A stretch of 64,000 nucleotides of DNA. Origin: Stutzerimonas stutzeri (lineage in GTDB: Bacteria > Pseudomonadota > Gammaproteobacteria > Pseudomonadales > Pseudomonadaceae). The position numbers were made by a program, and so were the translations under genes. The notes under the pieces are model-generated. The model worked only from the letters and a program-made list of their open reading frames with translations. It made no database searches and was not told the DNA's origin. This document shows, piece by piece, positions 43,022 to 51,539 of the stretch (its first letter is position 1; the number at the start of each line of letters is the position of its first letter). The stretch is taken from positions 372,001 to 436,000 of the forward strand of contig NZ_POUL01000004.1 in the NCBI RefSeq assembly GCF_002890895.1, written 5' to 3'.

Positions 43022-44020
43022 TTACCGCGACCAGATGCCTTTGCCGGGCAGACGGTAGCGGTCATGGGGGCGGTGGAGGGCCAAGTCGGGGCCTTTAGGC
43101 ACGATGCCGTTGGCGTTGATGTGCCGATGACTGGCGTAGTAGTGCTGCTTGATGTGGGTGAAGTCGACGGTTTCCGCAATGCCTGACCATTGGTAAAGCT
43201 CTCGAAGCCAGTTCGAAAGGTTCGGGTAGTCTTCGATACGTCGCTGGTTGCACTTGAAATGGCCGTGGTAGACCGCGTCAAAGCGAACGATCGTGGTGAA
43301 CAGTCGCCAATCGGCTTCGGTCAGGTATTCCCCAGTCAGGTAGCGTCTTTCACCGAGGCGCTGCTCCAGCCAGTCGAGTTCCGCAAATACCTTATCGAAC
43401 GCCGCCTCGTAGGCTTTTTGCGTCGAAGCGAAGCCTGCCCGATAAACACCGTTGTTGATGTGCGGATAGATGCGCTCGTTGAGTGAGTCAATCTCGGCAC
43501 GTAGCGGCTCCGGGTAGAGGTCTAGCGTCGAACCGGTCAGCTCATCGAAAGCAGTATTGAAGATTCGGATCAGCTCGGCGGACTCGTTATTGACGATCCG
43601 CTGCTGCTCCCGGTCCCACAGGACGGGAACCGTCACGCGGCCGGTGTACTTATTATCGTCCGCGGTGTAGCGCTGATGCAGGTAGGTCAGCCCGTCCAGC
43701 GCATCGCCGGTGGAGCCTTTCTCCCTGTCGAACGTCCAGCCGTGTTCGGCCATGAGCCAGCTGACTACCGATACATCAATCAGCGACTCGAGTCCTTTGA
43801 GCTTGCGGTAGATCAGAGTGCGGTGGGCCCAGGGACAAGCCAGCGATACATAGAGATGATAACGGCCGGCTTGCGCCTGGACCGCAGGGCGGTCATCTGG
43901 GCCCGGCGTGCCGTCCGCAGTAATCCAATCTCGCCGCTGAGCCTGCTCTCGCTGAAATTCACCGTCTCCATTGTTTTCGTACCAACGGTCTTGCCACTGT
44001 CCGTCTACTAAAAGCCCCAT
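43022..44020 (-). CDS. yqjG: Glutathionyl-hydroquinone reductase (YqjG-like, xi-class GST)
   Basis: Reduces glutathionyl-hydroquinones to hydroquinones using glutathione. The 332-residue protein has the catalytic Cys62 in ACPWAHRT, the glutathione-site VPVLWD and NNESAELIRIF segments, and a helical C-terminal domain. The ATG at 44020 (MGLLVDGQWQDRWYE) is the family start; 14 extra upstream codons are not supported. Named from resemblance to E. coli YqjG. Confidence 0.93.
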   Translation of the reverse strand: MGLLVDGQWQDRWYENNGDGEFQREQAQRRDWITADGTPGPDDRPAVQAQAGRYHLYVSLACPWAHRTLIYRKLKGLESLIDVSVVSWLMAEHGWTFDREKGSTGDALDGLTYLHQRYTADDNKYTGRVTVPVLWDREQQRIVNNESAELIRIFNTAFDELTGSTLDLYPEPLRAEIDSLNERIYPHINNGVYRAGFASTQKAYEAAFDKVFAELDWLEQRLGERRYLTGEYLTEADWRLFTTIVRFDAVYHGHFKCNQRRIEDYPNLSNWLRELYQWSGIAETVDFTHIKQHYYASHRHINANGIVPKGPDLALHRPHDRYRLPGKGIWSR

Positions 44021-44103
44021 GTTCGCCTCCAGGTTTCGAATGAGAAACAGTGTAGGTGGCACGGTTCGATGGATCAGTCGTAATGCCCGGTCAAATCAAT
44101 CGT

Positions 44104-45084
44104 TTAGCTCGATAGGTTTCGATTCGTCCAGAACTCCCGGGCCTGCGCAAACGCGGCGTCGCGCGGCTGTCCGAGGCCTCGCAGCGCTAGCGCCATTGTC
44201 GCAACGACCGCGAGTTCGCCGTAGGCATCTTCGCCCCCTTGCCAGACAGCGAGCAGGTGCTGCGGATCGAGTTGCGCCGGCTTGACGTGACGTTGGGGTG
44301 ATAGGGCAGGCCAATCTTCGTCCCAAGATGCGCCTGCCTGCGTACCGTAAAGGTGGGCGACACCGTCCGGGTTCACCTCGATTTCGCCACCTTCGCCCTT
44401 GATCACGATTGAGGTGTCGCCCAGTAATCGGCTGGCTTCCCGGTGATTGGCCTGATAGCCGGGATGAAAAATGCTCTGCAGACCGCAGCGGGCACCCAGG
44501 GGATTGAGGATTCGAGCCAGCGAATGGATCGGTGATCGCAAGCCAAGGATGTTGCGTTGATCGATCATGTGCTGAAGCCCTGGCATCCAGGCACCGAGCG
44601 GCATGAATGCAAGATTGCGCTGGTCCAGCGCGGCGCTAGCCTCAGCCCAGTTCTCGCATCGCGGGATGTCCAACAACTCAAGCTGCTGTTCGGTATACAT
44701 GCGCCCTGCGGTATGCGCGCCACCGCCGTGCATGAATATTCGAACGCCATTGCGTGCCAGGCATTTGGCCGCCAGCAAGTACCACGGTAGGTGCCGTTTT
44801 TTGCCCGCGTAGGTGGGCCAGTCAATGTCCACCGCGATCGCTGGGGCCTTCAGCCGTTCGCGCACGGCTTCGGTGAAGCCGGCGAGTTCTTCTGCACTTT
44901 CCTCTTTGTGGCGTAGCAGCATAAGAAAGGCGCCGAGTTGCGTGTCCTCGGCTTTGCCGTCCAGCAACATGCCCATCGCTTCGCGGGCCTCTTCACGAGT
45001 CAGGTCGCGGGCGCCGCGTTTGCCTTTGCCGAGAATACGGACGAAGACGGCGAACGGGTGTTCAGCAGGGGTGATGACGCTCAT
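44104..45084 (-). CDS. Anthranilate phosphoribosyltransferase-like protein TrpD2 (YbiB family)
   Basis: A 326-residue protein with the fold of anthranilate/thymidine phosphoribosyltransferases: helical N-domain (EEAREAMGMLLDG; GAFLMLLRHKEES) and a Gly-rich phosphate loop (MHGGGAHTAGR) that departs from the catalytic sequence of true TrpD. YbiB of E. coli binds nucleic acids rather than making tryptophan precursors, and is often linked to DNA-damage genes. Its start overlaps tusE by four bases, so it is the last gene of the tus operon here. Confidence 0.88.
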   Translation of the reverse strand: MSVITPAEHPFAVFVRILGKGKRGARDLTREEAREAMGMLLDGKAEDTQLGAFLMLLRHKEESAEELAGFTEAVRERLKAPAIAVDIDWPTYAGKKRHLPWYLLAAKCLARNGVRIFMHGGGAHTAGRMYTEQQLELLDIPRCENWAEASAALDQRNLAFMPLGAWMPGLQHMIDQRNILGLRSPIHSLARILNPLGARCGLQSIFHPGYQANHREASRLLGDTSIVIKGEGGEIEVNPDGVAHLYGTQAGASWDEDWPALSPQRHVKPAQLDPQHLLAVWQGGEDAYGELAVVATMALALRGLGQPRDAAFAQAREFWTNRNLSS

Positions 45085-45416
45085 ATGCAGTTGCTCGGTT
45101 TCGGCAGGCCTGCCAACTTTGCTGCAAGCTTGGCGGGGGTGCCTTTGAATAGACGGTTCAGGTGCATGCTGTTGCCCTTGTCCGGGCCTAGCTTCAGGGC
45201 GGTGTACTTGATCAGCGGACGGGTTGCGGGCGACAGCTGAAACTCCTGATAAAACTCGCGCAGTACCTTGATGATTTCCCAGTGCTCGGGCTGAAGCGAT
45301 ATGTCTTCTGCATGGGCCAGTGCAGCGGCCACAGGTTCGCTCCAGTCATTCAGGTCGAGCAAAAAGCCTTCCTGATCCACAGCAACCTGTGTGCCATTCA
45401 CGTTAAGCGTGTTCAT
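45081..45416 (-). CDS. tusE: Sulfur relay protein TusE (DsrC family)
   Basis: Accepts persulfide from TusBCD and passes it to MnmA. The 111-residue protein has the family segment GFLLDLNDWSEPVAAALA and ends in NCI, so the reactive Cys is at the penultimate position (Cys110), as required. Start and stop overlap the neighbouring genes by four bases each. Confidence 0.95.
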   Translation of the reverse strand: MNTLNVNGTQVAVDQEGFLLDLNDWSEPVAAALAHAEDISLQPEHWEIIKVLREFYQEFQLSPATRPLIKYTALKLGPDKGNSMHLNRLFKGTPAKLAAKLAGLPKPSNCI

Positions 45417-45715
45417 AGCCAGGAGTTGGTCCGCTCAAACCGGCAACACAGCTCGACGAAACCCTCATAGTCAATCTGTTGCAAGCGTGCCGGAAGGGCA
45501 CCAAGGTTGCGCGCGGAGATGTCTTCCTCCAGTGCGAAAAGCGCGATGTTATCTGGCATCAACTCCAGTGCCTGACACTGAGCCGTGCCGTTTTGCAGGG
45601 CGTACACGGCGTCGCCGCAGAGCAACAGCGCATCATCAACCGAGAGCAGTCGCAGGCAGCTGACCAGGCGGTCATCGGAAAAAGGCGAGTGTGAAAGCAG
45701 GTGCAAGGTTGCCAT
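45413..45715 (-). CDS. tusB: Sulfur relay protein TusB (DsrH family)
   Basis: A 100-residue subunit of the TusBCD persulfide carrier. It starts MATLHLLSHSPFSDDRL and has the DALLLCGDAVYAL strand of the DsrH fold. It overlaps tusC by one base and tusE by four, so order tusD-tusC-tusB-tusE is the classical one. Confidence 0.93.
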   Translation of the reverse strand: MATLHLLSHSPFSDDRLVSCLRLLSVDDALLLCGDAVYALQNGTAQCQALELMPDNIALFALEEDISARNLGALPARLQQIDYEGFVELCCRFERTNSWL

Positions 45716-46074
45716 CAGAGCGTGATCACATGGTCGTAGCGGTTGATAAGAGCGCCGAGGCCAGCGTCATCCAGCAGCTCAACCGGAAGAGACAGCTGTG
45801 CATCATCCAGGCCGCGCTCGCAAAGGCTGCGTTTGGCTGCATACAGCGACTCAATGCCAAACATGGGCAACGCCTGCAGGTTGGCAGTCAGGTCCTTCTG
45901 CTCAAGCCGAGCAGCTTGTTGTGCAGCTATAAGCTGAAACACACCGTCATCCAGAAACAGCAGGGCGAGCGGCAGCTCAAACGCACCGCCTGCCAGGACA
46001 ATATCCAGCGCCTCGCGCGCAGACGGACCAGACCACGGCGATTGGCGAGTGATGATGAGCATCGAGCGAGCCAT
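45715..46074 (-). CDS. tusC: Sulfur relay protein TusC (DsrF family)
   Basis: A 119-residue subunit of TusBCD with the DsrEFH fold (SMLIITRQSPWSGPSAREALD; LPLALLFLDDGVFQL). The ATG at 46074 overlaps the tusD stop by one base (TGATG), typical of coupled translation; the longer upstream frame is rejected. Confidence 0.93.
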   Translation of the reverse strand: MARSMLIITRQSPWSGPSAREALDIVLAGGAFELPLALLFLDDGVFQLIAAQQAARLEQKDLTANLQALPMFGIESLYAAKRSLCERGLDDAQLSLPVELLDDAGLGALINRYDHVITL

Positions 46075-46466
46075 CAATGACCTCCGAAACACACCAGGCG
46101 GTCGGCCTGCTGGCTGGCTTCGTGTAGTTGACCTAGACCGGACAGCTCCCACTTAGCAGCCAGGTTTGCCGCCGGACGTTGATAACGGTTTGCTTCCTGT
46201 TGATCCAGAACACCGCGGCGCAGGCCGGCGGCGATGCAGACGACACCATCCAGCCGGTGGCGAGTGATGAACTGGTTCCACTGTTCGCTCACGTTTAGCT
46301 CGTCCTGCGCAGCGACAATGTTGGCCGAAGCGCTATGCACACCGTCCTGATAGAGGAACAGCCGGACAATCTCGTGTCCACCCGCCAGCGCTGCTTCTGC
46401 AAAACGCAATGCGCGCCGTGCAGCAGGAGAGTGCGGAGGTGAGAACAGAGCGATTGCGAATTTCAT
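46074..46466 (-). CDS. tusD: Sulfurtransferase TusD (DsrE family)
   Basis: A 130-residue subunit bearing the active Cys of the TusBCD hexamer, seen in the LDGVVCIAAGLRRGV segment (about residue 77). It begins MKFAIALFSPPHSPAARRAL. First gene of the tusDCBE-trpD2 operon; sulfur collected here ends on tRNA through MnmA, also in this window. Confidence 0.94.
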   Translation of the reverse strand: MKFAIALFSPPHSPAARRALRFAEAALAGGHEIVRLFLYQDGVHSASANIVAAQDELNVSEQWNQFITRHRLDGVVCIAAGLRRGVLDQQEANRYQRPAANLAAKWELSGLGQLHEASQQADRLVCFGGH

Positions 46467-46515
46467 GGGCCACCAGTTTCAGTACTGGCGGACATGATAC
46501 GCGAGCTTTGGAAAC

Positions 46516-46538
46516 GAAAAAGCCCGCCGAAGCGGGCT
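46516..46538 (-). terminator. Intrinsic terminator after the yccA-type gene
   Basis: AGCCCGC and GCGGGCT pair around CGAA (46521-46538); leftward a TTTTTCG stretch follows. Confidence 0.88.
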
Positions 46539-46555
46539 CATTCTAAGCGCGGCTG

Positions 46556-47224
46556 TTAGTCGTCGCCGCCCATGATGCCCATCAGTTGCAGAAGGCTGAT
46601 GAACAGGTTGTACAGCGAAACGTACAGGCCGATGGTGGCCATGATGTAGTTGCGCTCGCCGCCATGAATGATGGCGCTGGTCTGGTAAAGGATGCAGACC
46701 GAGGAGAACAGCACGAAGCCGGCGCTGATCGCCATTTGCAGGCCGCTGATCTCGAAGAAGAAACCAGCAACCATTGCGCCCAGCAGGACAAAGAAACCAG
46801 CGGTGATAAAGCCGCTAAGGAAGCTCATGTCCTTACGCGTAATCAGCACGAACGCTGACAGCCCGAAGAACACCAGAGCGGTCATCGACAGCGCCGATGC
46901 AATCAGCTCACCGCCATTCGCGGTACCCAGGTACATGTTGAGGATCGGCCCCAGCGTGTAACCCATGAAACCGGTCAAGGCGAAGGTAGAGAGCAGACCC
47001 CACGCGGAATTGCGAAGTTTGACCGTTAAGAAGAACAGGCCATAGAAACCGACCAGCACTACGAAGATGTTTGGATAGGCCGCGTTGGCTTGCATCGCCA
47101 TGTAGGCGACAAAGGCGCTGAAGCCCAGTGTGATGGCCAGAAGGCCATAGGTGTTGCGCAGAACGCGGCTGACTTCCTTCTGTTCAACCTGCGTGTGCGT
47201 AGATGCGTACTGTTGCCTAAGCAT
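46556..47224 (-). CDS. Bax inhibitor-1/YccA family membrane protein
   Basis: A 222-residue protein with seven membrane helices and the TMBIM signature ([20 protein letters not shown]; family charged loops). In E. coli YccA protects the SecY translocon by inhibiting FtsH; other members leak calcium or protons. It lies next to the tus genes as in other gammaproteobacteria but has its own terminator before tusD. Confidence 0.92.
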   Translation of the reverse strand: MLRQQYASTHTQVEQKEVSRVLRNTYGLLAITLGFSAFVAYMAMQANAAYPNIFVVLVGFYGLFFLTVKLRNSAWGLLSTFALTGFMGYTLGPILNMYLGTANGGELIASALSMTALVFFGLSAFVLITRKDMSFLSGFITAGFFVLLGAMVAGFFFEISGLQMAISAGFVLFSSVCILYQTSAIIHGGERNYIMATIGLYVSLYNLFISLLQLMGIMGGDD

Positions 47225-47308
47225 GGCGACACTCCTTCAAATGGATTCAGCCTGGAACAAACTGCCACGGATCATAACAGAGCTTTTGTTTCGTCCTAAC
47301 AACAGTGT

Positions 47309-47336
47309 TTGACAGACTGTTTCGTTCGGGTACTAT
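47309..47336 (+). promoter_or_regulatory. Promoter of tRNA-Ser
   Basis: TTGACA (47309-47314) and TACTAT (47331-47336) are separated by 16 bases and followed by a GC-rich discriminator (GGCGCCCGC), as in stable-RNA promoters under stringent control. It is 16 bases upstream of the tRNA. Confidence 0.85.
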
Positions 47337-47352
47337 GGCGCCCGCTCTCTGC

Positions 47353-47442
47353 GGAGGAGTGGCAGAGCGGTTGAATGCAACGGTCTTGAAAACCGTCGAA
47401 GGGGAAACTCTTCCGTGAGTTCGAATCTCACCTCCTCCGCCA
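47353..47442 (+). tRNA. tRNA-Ser (anticodon UGA)
   Basis: A 90-base class II tRNA. Acceptor GGAGGAG pairs with CTCCTCC, the anticodon loop CTTGAAA carries TGA at 47387-47389, a long variable arm (GGGGAAACTCTTCC) follows, and the T arm is GTGAG-TTCGAAT-CTCAC. G is the discriminator and CCA is encoded. It reads UCA and likely other UCN codons. Confidence 0.97.
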
Positions 47443-47451
47443 CATCGTGAA

Positions 47452-47487
47452 CTGAAGGCCCCGTATTCCGGGGCCTTCAGTGTTTCT
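47452..47487 (+). terminator. Intrinsic terminator of tRNA-Ser
   Basis: CTGAAGGCCCC and GGGGCCTTCAG form an 11-bp stem around GTATTCC, followed by TGTTTCT. Confidence 0.85.
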
Positions 47488-47776
47488 GGGGTACGAAAAG
47501 GCTTTATGAGCGGTCCCAGAAAGTTCCCAAGGAACGAATGCGGCAGGACGAAAGCCGACCTAAGACGCCAAAGCCGCCATTTTCGCCTGCCCCAGCTAGT
47601 GTGCGAGGCGTTGGCGCTGGGTAAAGTCTGCAGATGGGGTACTTTGAGCGAACCCGTTGCCTCGCCCCAATGATTGACGTGACCCCGTGCTTAAACGTGA
47701 GGTGGTTGGCGTTTCGTTAGCGTGCTGGTGGGTGCGCTTGGCTACTAAATTTCCGTCGGACAAAAGGAATTGTCAG

Positions 47777-48049
47777 ATGATCCGGATTAGGCTGCCCGAG
47801 GCTTTGGCGCTCGTGCGGGAACACTTCAGGCCGCTGTTGTTCACGGCCACAATGGATTCGCCTCAGACCATCCAGGCGATGCTGCTGGATGAGGTGACAG
47901 GGGAGTCGTTGGTCTTGACTGGACTTCCTTGTGGCGTATCGGTTACGCGAGCGCAATTGGCAGGGTTGATTAGCGTGATCGAACTCGACGTCAGTGCACT
48001 ACGGCCGGCTCTGCTCGAGCGCTTGGGAGATCGGCAGATCGCCATCTAG
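47777..48049 (+). CDS. Small hypothetical protein, possibly DUF1652-like
   Basis: A 90-residue acidic soluble protein (MIRIRLPEALALVREHF). AAGGA lies nine bases before the ATG. The segment GESLVLTGLPCGVSVTRAQLAGLI recalls the short DUF1652 proteins common in pseudomonads, but the match is from memory and weak. It is the only credible gene between tRNA-Ser and the diverged copy of the tRNA 3' end, so it may be cargo of a small element. The 334 bases before it (47443-47776) hold the tRNA terminator and nothing else recognised. Confidence 0.6.
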   Translation: MIRIRLPEALALVREHFRPLLFTATMDSPQTIQAMLLDEVTGESLVLTGLPCGVSVTRAQLAGLISVIELDVSALRPALLERLGDRQIAI

Positions 48050-48089
48050 CTGAACGTTTGTCTATGCCTCATCTAGGTAGGCGACGACG

Positions 48090-48112
48090 TCGAATCTCAC
48101 ATGTTCTGCCAC
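48090..48112 (+). repeat. Diverged second copy of the tRNA-Ser 3' end
   Basis: TCGAATCTCAC at 48090-48100 is identical to 47421-47431 in the T arm of tRNA-Ser; the next twelve bases (ATGTTCTGCCAC) match the tRNA end (CTCCTCCGCCAC) at eight positions. A terminator with the same stem core follows both copies. The rest of the tRNA is absent, so this is a 3' fragment of the kind left by integration into a tRNA gene. Confidence 0.6.
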
Positions 48113-48120
48113 TGTCAAGT

Positions 48121-48148
48121 AAAAGGCCCCATATTCTGGGGCCTTTTT
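48121..48148 (+). terminator. Terminator resembling the tRNA-Ser terminator
   Basis: AAAAGGCCCC and GGGGCCTTTT pair around ATATTCT. Stem core and loop (ATATTCT against GTATTCC) match the terminator at 47452-47480, supporting a duplication. Confidence 0.85.
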
Positions 48149-48187
48149 CGTTTGAGTGCATGAAGCAACTCGCGGACCTGGCTCGCC

Positions 48188-48460
48188 TCAGGCTACCGAA
48201 GCGGTCTGTCGTGTTGAGCCCACTTCCTCTGCGTAGTGGCAGGCCACCAGTCTGTCGTCTACTGGGCGGAACGCCGGTACTTCTGAAGTGCAGCGTTCGG
48301 TGGCGTGAGGGCAGCGGGTGTGGAAGACGCAGCCGGTAGGCGGATCGAGTGGGTTGGGCAGTTCGCCGCTGACCTTGATTTTCGGCTTCGTCGAGTCAGG
48401 CCGAATGCTTGGCGTCGCGGCCAGCAGCACCTGAGTGTAGGGGTGTAGGGGGCGGGTGTA
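48188..48460 (-). pseudogene. C-terminal remnant of a dipeptide/oligopeptide ABC transporter ATPase (DppF-like)
   Basis: About 90 codons match the C-terminal end of DppF/OppF ATPases: LHPYTQVLLAATPSI, GELPNPLDPPTGCVFHTRC with the conserved CPxAxxxC Cys pattern (RCPHATERC), and VACHYAEE. Walker A, signature and Walker B parts are missing, and the sequence upstream (48461-48535) is unrelated, with no permease genes beside it. It is a decayed fragment. Confidence 0.85.
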
Positions 48461-48612
48461 GCCACAGCATCGATGACACCTTCGGCCTCGCTCGTTGAGC
48501 GGCCGCGCGGTGCGGCTAACTGCACCGTTAAACAAGAAGCTGACTGTGCTTATTCTCCGGTGAGTGGGTTATCTAGAATCATTGGTCAAGCCTTCCACCC
48601 GGATCTCGTCTC

Positions 48613-49518
48613 ATGTCTTCGCGCCGCTTCCCGCTGCTGCTCGTGGGCGCTTTTCTCGCCCTGTATCTGATCTGGGGTTCGACCTATTTCGTGATCAGGA
48701 TTGGCGTCCAGTCATGGCCGCCGATGCTGCTGGCCGGGTTGCGCTTTGTCATTGCTGGCAGCCTGATGTTTGCCTGGCTGCGTTGGCGCGGTGTGCCGCT
48801 ACCCACTGCGCGCGAATGGCGGTCTTGCGCGGTTGTAGGTTTTCTTCTACTCAGCTGTGGTAACGGTGGTGTCACCATCGCCGAACATCTCGGCGTGGCG
48901 TCTGCAGTTGCGGCACTGGCGATTGCTACGGTGCCGCTGTTCGCGTTGCTGTTCGGCTTGATCTGGGGGCAGCGGACGACCGGGTTGGAGTGGGGCGGCA
49001 TTCTTCTGGGGCTGGTCGGCATCGGTTTGCTCAATCTCGGACACAACCTGCAGGCCAGTCCGCTTGGCGCAGTGATAGTGCTAATGGCGGCAGCGAGCTG
49101 GGCGTTCGGCTCGATGTGGAGCAGGCATCTCAGTTTGCCGAACGGTGCGATGGCGAGCGCCGCGCAAATGCTGATCGGTGGTGCTGTGTTGCTGTTTGGT
49201 AGCGCGGTCAGCGGAGAACGCTTGCAGCAGATGCCGGATATGGCCGGTTGGCTTGCCCTGGTCTACCTCACGTTGCTCGGCTCGATCGTAGCGTTCAGCG
49301 CGTATCTCTATCTGCTCAAACATGTAAGGCCAGCGGCGGCAACCAGCTATGCCTACGTGAACCCAGTGGTCGCCGTGTTGCTGGGTATTACCTTTGCCGG
49401 TGAGCGAATCGGTGTCGAAGAATGGTTGGCGATGACGGTAATTGTAAGCGCGGTGGTGCTGATCGGACTGCCTCAGTGGCGCCGACCAAAAGTCGCTGTT
49501 GCGCCAAGCAATACCTAG
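48613..49518 (+). CDS. yedA: EamA/DMT family exporter, YedA-like
   Basis: A 301-residue inner membrane protein with ten hydrophobic helices in two EamA repeats (first with LIWGSTYFVIRIGV, second with ASWAFGSMWSRHL). The family exports metabolites or drugs; the substrate is unknown. The ATG at 48613 has only a weak ribosome site. Confidence 0.88.
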   Translation: MSSRRFPLLLVGAFLALYLIWGSTYFVIRIGVQSWPPMLLAGLRFVIAGSLMFAWLRWRGVPLPTAREWRSCAVVGFLLLSCGNGGVTIAEHLGVASAVAALAIATVPLFALLFGLIWGQRTTGLEWGGILLGLVGIGLLNLGHNLQASPLGAVIVLMAAASWAFGSMWSRHLSLPNGAMASAAQMLIGGAVLLFGSAVSGERLQQMPDMAGWLALVYLTLLGSIVAFSAYLYLLKHVRPAAATSYAYVNPVVAVLLGITFAGERIGVEEWLAMTVIVSAVVLIGLPQWRRPKVAVAPSNT

Positions 49519-49699
49519 ATCGCTCGAACCGTCGGCCTTACGGAGGTTGTATGATGACTGCCTCTTGGGCAAGATCAAACTGCTCGCTTGGCGGTCTGAG
49601 CCCTTGGCAACCGGGACCCAGCATCCCCCGCTGACCTGCGCTGGGGCTGCCCGGCTTGGCATGGTCATATCCCATTGTTCATCCACGACAGGCGCTCCG

Positions 49700-50887
49700 A
49701 TGCCCGCTGCGAAACAACCCGCTTCCAACGACACTCTTTTCATTCTGTCGCTGGTAGTTTTCAACTTCATCTCGTTCATTTCCATTGGTATTCCGCTGGC
49801 GTCATTGCCTGGCTATATCCATGAAAACCTGGGATTCAGCACCGCCGTCGCGGGCATCGTGATCGGTGCGCAATACCTCACCACATTGTTGTGCCGACCC
49901 TTGGCCGGGCGGCTGGCGGACGAGCGGGGCGCTAAGAAAACCGTTTTGATCGGCATGACGTCTGGGTTGATCAGCGGACTGCTGCTGCTCGCGTCAGCGC
50001 TGTTGGAATCCTGGCCGATGGCGAGCATTGCGGTGATGATCGGGAGCCGGTTGATTCTGGGCTTCGCGCAAAGCCTGATCGGCATTTCCGCCATCAGCTG
50101 GGGCATCAGCAGGCTGGGTGCAGAAAGCACGGCGCGGATGATTTCCTGGAATGGTGTTGCGGCGTATGGCGGCGTAGGCATCGGCGCGCCGCTGGGCGTG
50201 TTTCTGTCGCAGTCATTAGGCTTATGGTCACTGGGCGTGGTGACGATGCTCCTCGCCTCGACCGGCCTGGCGCTGGCCTGGCGGCGCGGCGATGCTCCGC
50301 TGAATCCCGGCAAGCGGCTGCCGTTCGGCAAAGTGCTGTGGAAGGTTGCACCGCCCGGACTCAGCCTGGCATTGGCGACCATCGGTTACGGCACGCTGAC
50401 CGCGTTCATCGCGTTGTATTACAACGCTCGCGGCTGGGATGGGGCGGCTTGGTGCCTCACCGCCTTTGCGTTTGCCTTTATCGGGACGCGTTTGTTGTTG
50501 CCCAACCTGATCAACCGAGTCGGCGGTTATTCGGTGGCGATGGTATGTCTGGTGGTGGAAATCTTAGGACTGTTGCTGCTCTGGCTGGCCGAGGCCCCGA
50601 GCTTTGCCTTGGCAGGCTCGGCACTGACCGGCTGCGGCTTGTCGCTGCTGTATCCAGCTCTGGGCGTCGGTGTGGTGTCACGCGTAGGAGTCGCTAACCG
50701 CAGCTCCGGTCTCAGCGTTTTCGCGATGTTTTTTGACCTGTCGCTGGGTTTGTCCGGTGCCATTATGGGTGCGCTTGCCGCCTATATCGGTATGCAAAGC
50801 ATCTTCCTGGGAGCGGCCTTCATGGCCGTGGCTGGGCTGTCGATTGTCTGGTTATTGTTGCGGCAGGAACGTGGCACCGAAGCCTGA
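49700..50887 (+). CDS. Major facilitator superfamily transporter (YfcJ/YhhS-like)
   Basis: A 395-residue, twelve-helix MFS exporter. Loop 2-3 signature GRLADERGAKK (about residue 70-80) and the YhhS/YfcJ-like opening (NDTLFILSLVVFNFISFIS) are visible. Start at 49700 (MPAAKQPASND) is inferred from the first membrane helix; 67 upstream codons in frame are unlike a transporter. Substrate unknown (arabinose or drug efflux has been proposed for relatives). The 181-base gap after yedA shows nothing clear. Confidence 0.85.
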   Translation: MPAAKQPASNDTLFILSLVVFNFISFISIGIPLASLPGYIHENLGFSTAVAGIVIGAQYLTTLLCRPLAGRLADERGAKKTVLIGMTSGLISGLLLLASALLESWPMASIAVMIGSRLILGFAQSLIGISAISWGISRLGAESTARMISWNGVAAYGGVGIGAPLGVFLSQSLGLWSLGVVTMLLASTGLALAWRRGDAPLNPGKRLPFGKVLWKVAPPGLSLALATIGYGTLTAFIALYYNARGWDGAAWCLTAFAFAFIGTRLLLPNLINRVGGYSVAMVCLVVEILGLLLLWLAEAPSFALAGSALTGCGLSLLYPALGVGVVSRVGVANRSSGLSVFAMFFDLSLGLSGAIMGALAAYIGMQSIFLGAAFMAVAGLSIVWLLLRQERGTEA

Positions 50888-50932
50888 TCCAGCCATGGCG
50901 AGTGGGCCCGCCTGACCGATACCCATGCTGGC

Positions 50933-51103
50933 TCATTGGCTTGACGCGCACATGCCGAGATCCAGCGAAGCGCGCCTTGCCAGTGCCGCCGCGCTGGGGC
51001 GGTAGTCGCGCTTGCTACGGTGCAGCTGCTTCCAGAGTTCCAGCGGCTGTTTGGTGCTGAGGTCGGATTGCTTGACCAGGTTTTCCAGCGTTTTGTTGCT
51101 CAT
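50933..51103 (-). CDS. Small conserved hypothetical protein (56 residues)
   Basis: A 56-residue basic, soluble protein (MSNKTLENLVKQSDLS; KQLHRSKRDYRPSAAALARR). GGAGG lies five bases before the ATG, a strong ribosome site that supports it as real in spite of its size. No known family was recognised. Convergent with the MFS gene. Confidence 0.6.
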   Translation of the reverse strand: MSNKTLENLVKQSDLSTKQPLELWKQLHRSKRDYRPSAAALARRASLDLGMCASSQ

Positions 51104-51539
51104 GTGGCCTCCAATGTCTCGGTAGAGTGGTTGGTGGTCCTGAATAAAGTCGCGTCCTTGCGCCAGCCTTCCCGGCTTTCCATGGCTCCGAGACTGCCCT
51201 GATTCGGTTACAGGTTGTTGACAACGCATGTCTGTTTAACTGGGCTGACGAGCGGTATTTCCCCGCTACTAAGTTGTCCTCGTATATGTCTGGTGTGGGG
51301 CCTGAATTGCTATAGCGCTGCAACTAGGGCGGGAGAGGTGTTTGGCGTTCCGTTGCTATCTAAATGCAATTACATGCATTCAGGTTTTGCGTTTGTAATA
51401 GCGAGTTGAAACGCTAAGCCGCTCATCGAAATAGGGATTTCTCGGTAGAACTTAGGCCCTGGTTCTACCCTCCCAAATAGTGAGGCGACTGCAGGGCGGT
51501 CGCCGTTTTCAAGCATCACCAAGTAACTGGAGTAATCTC
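51104..51539. other. Intergenic region upstream of the KGG-repeat gene
   Basis: 436 bases, more AT-rich than average. GGTAGAAC (51444-51451) and GTTCTACC (51462-51469) form an 8-bp inverted repeat 70 bases before the stress-protein gene, a possible operator. TTGACA occurs at 51218-51223 without a clear -10. No gene recognised. Confidence 0.4.
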
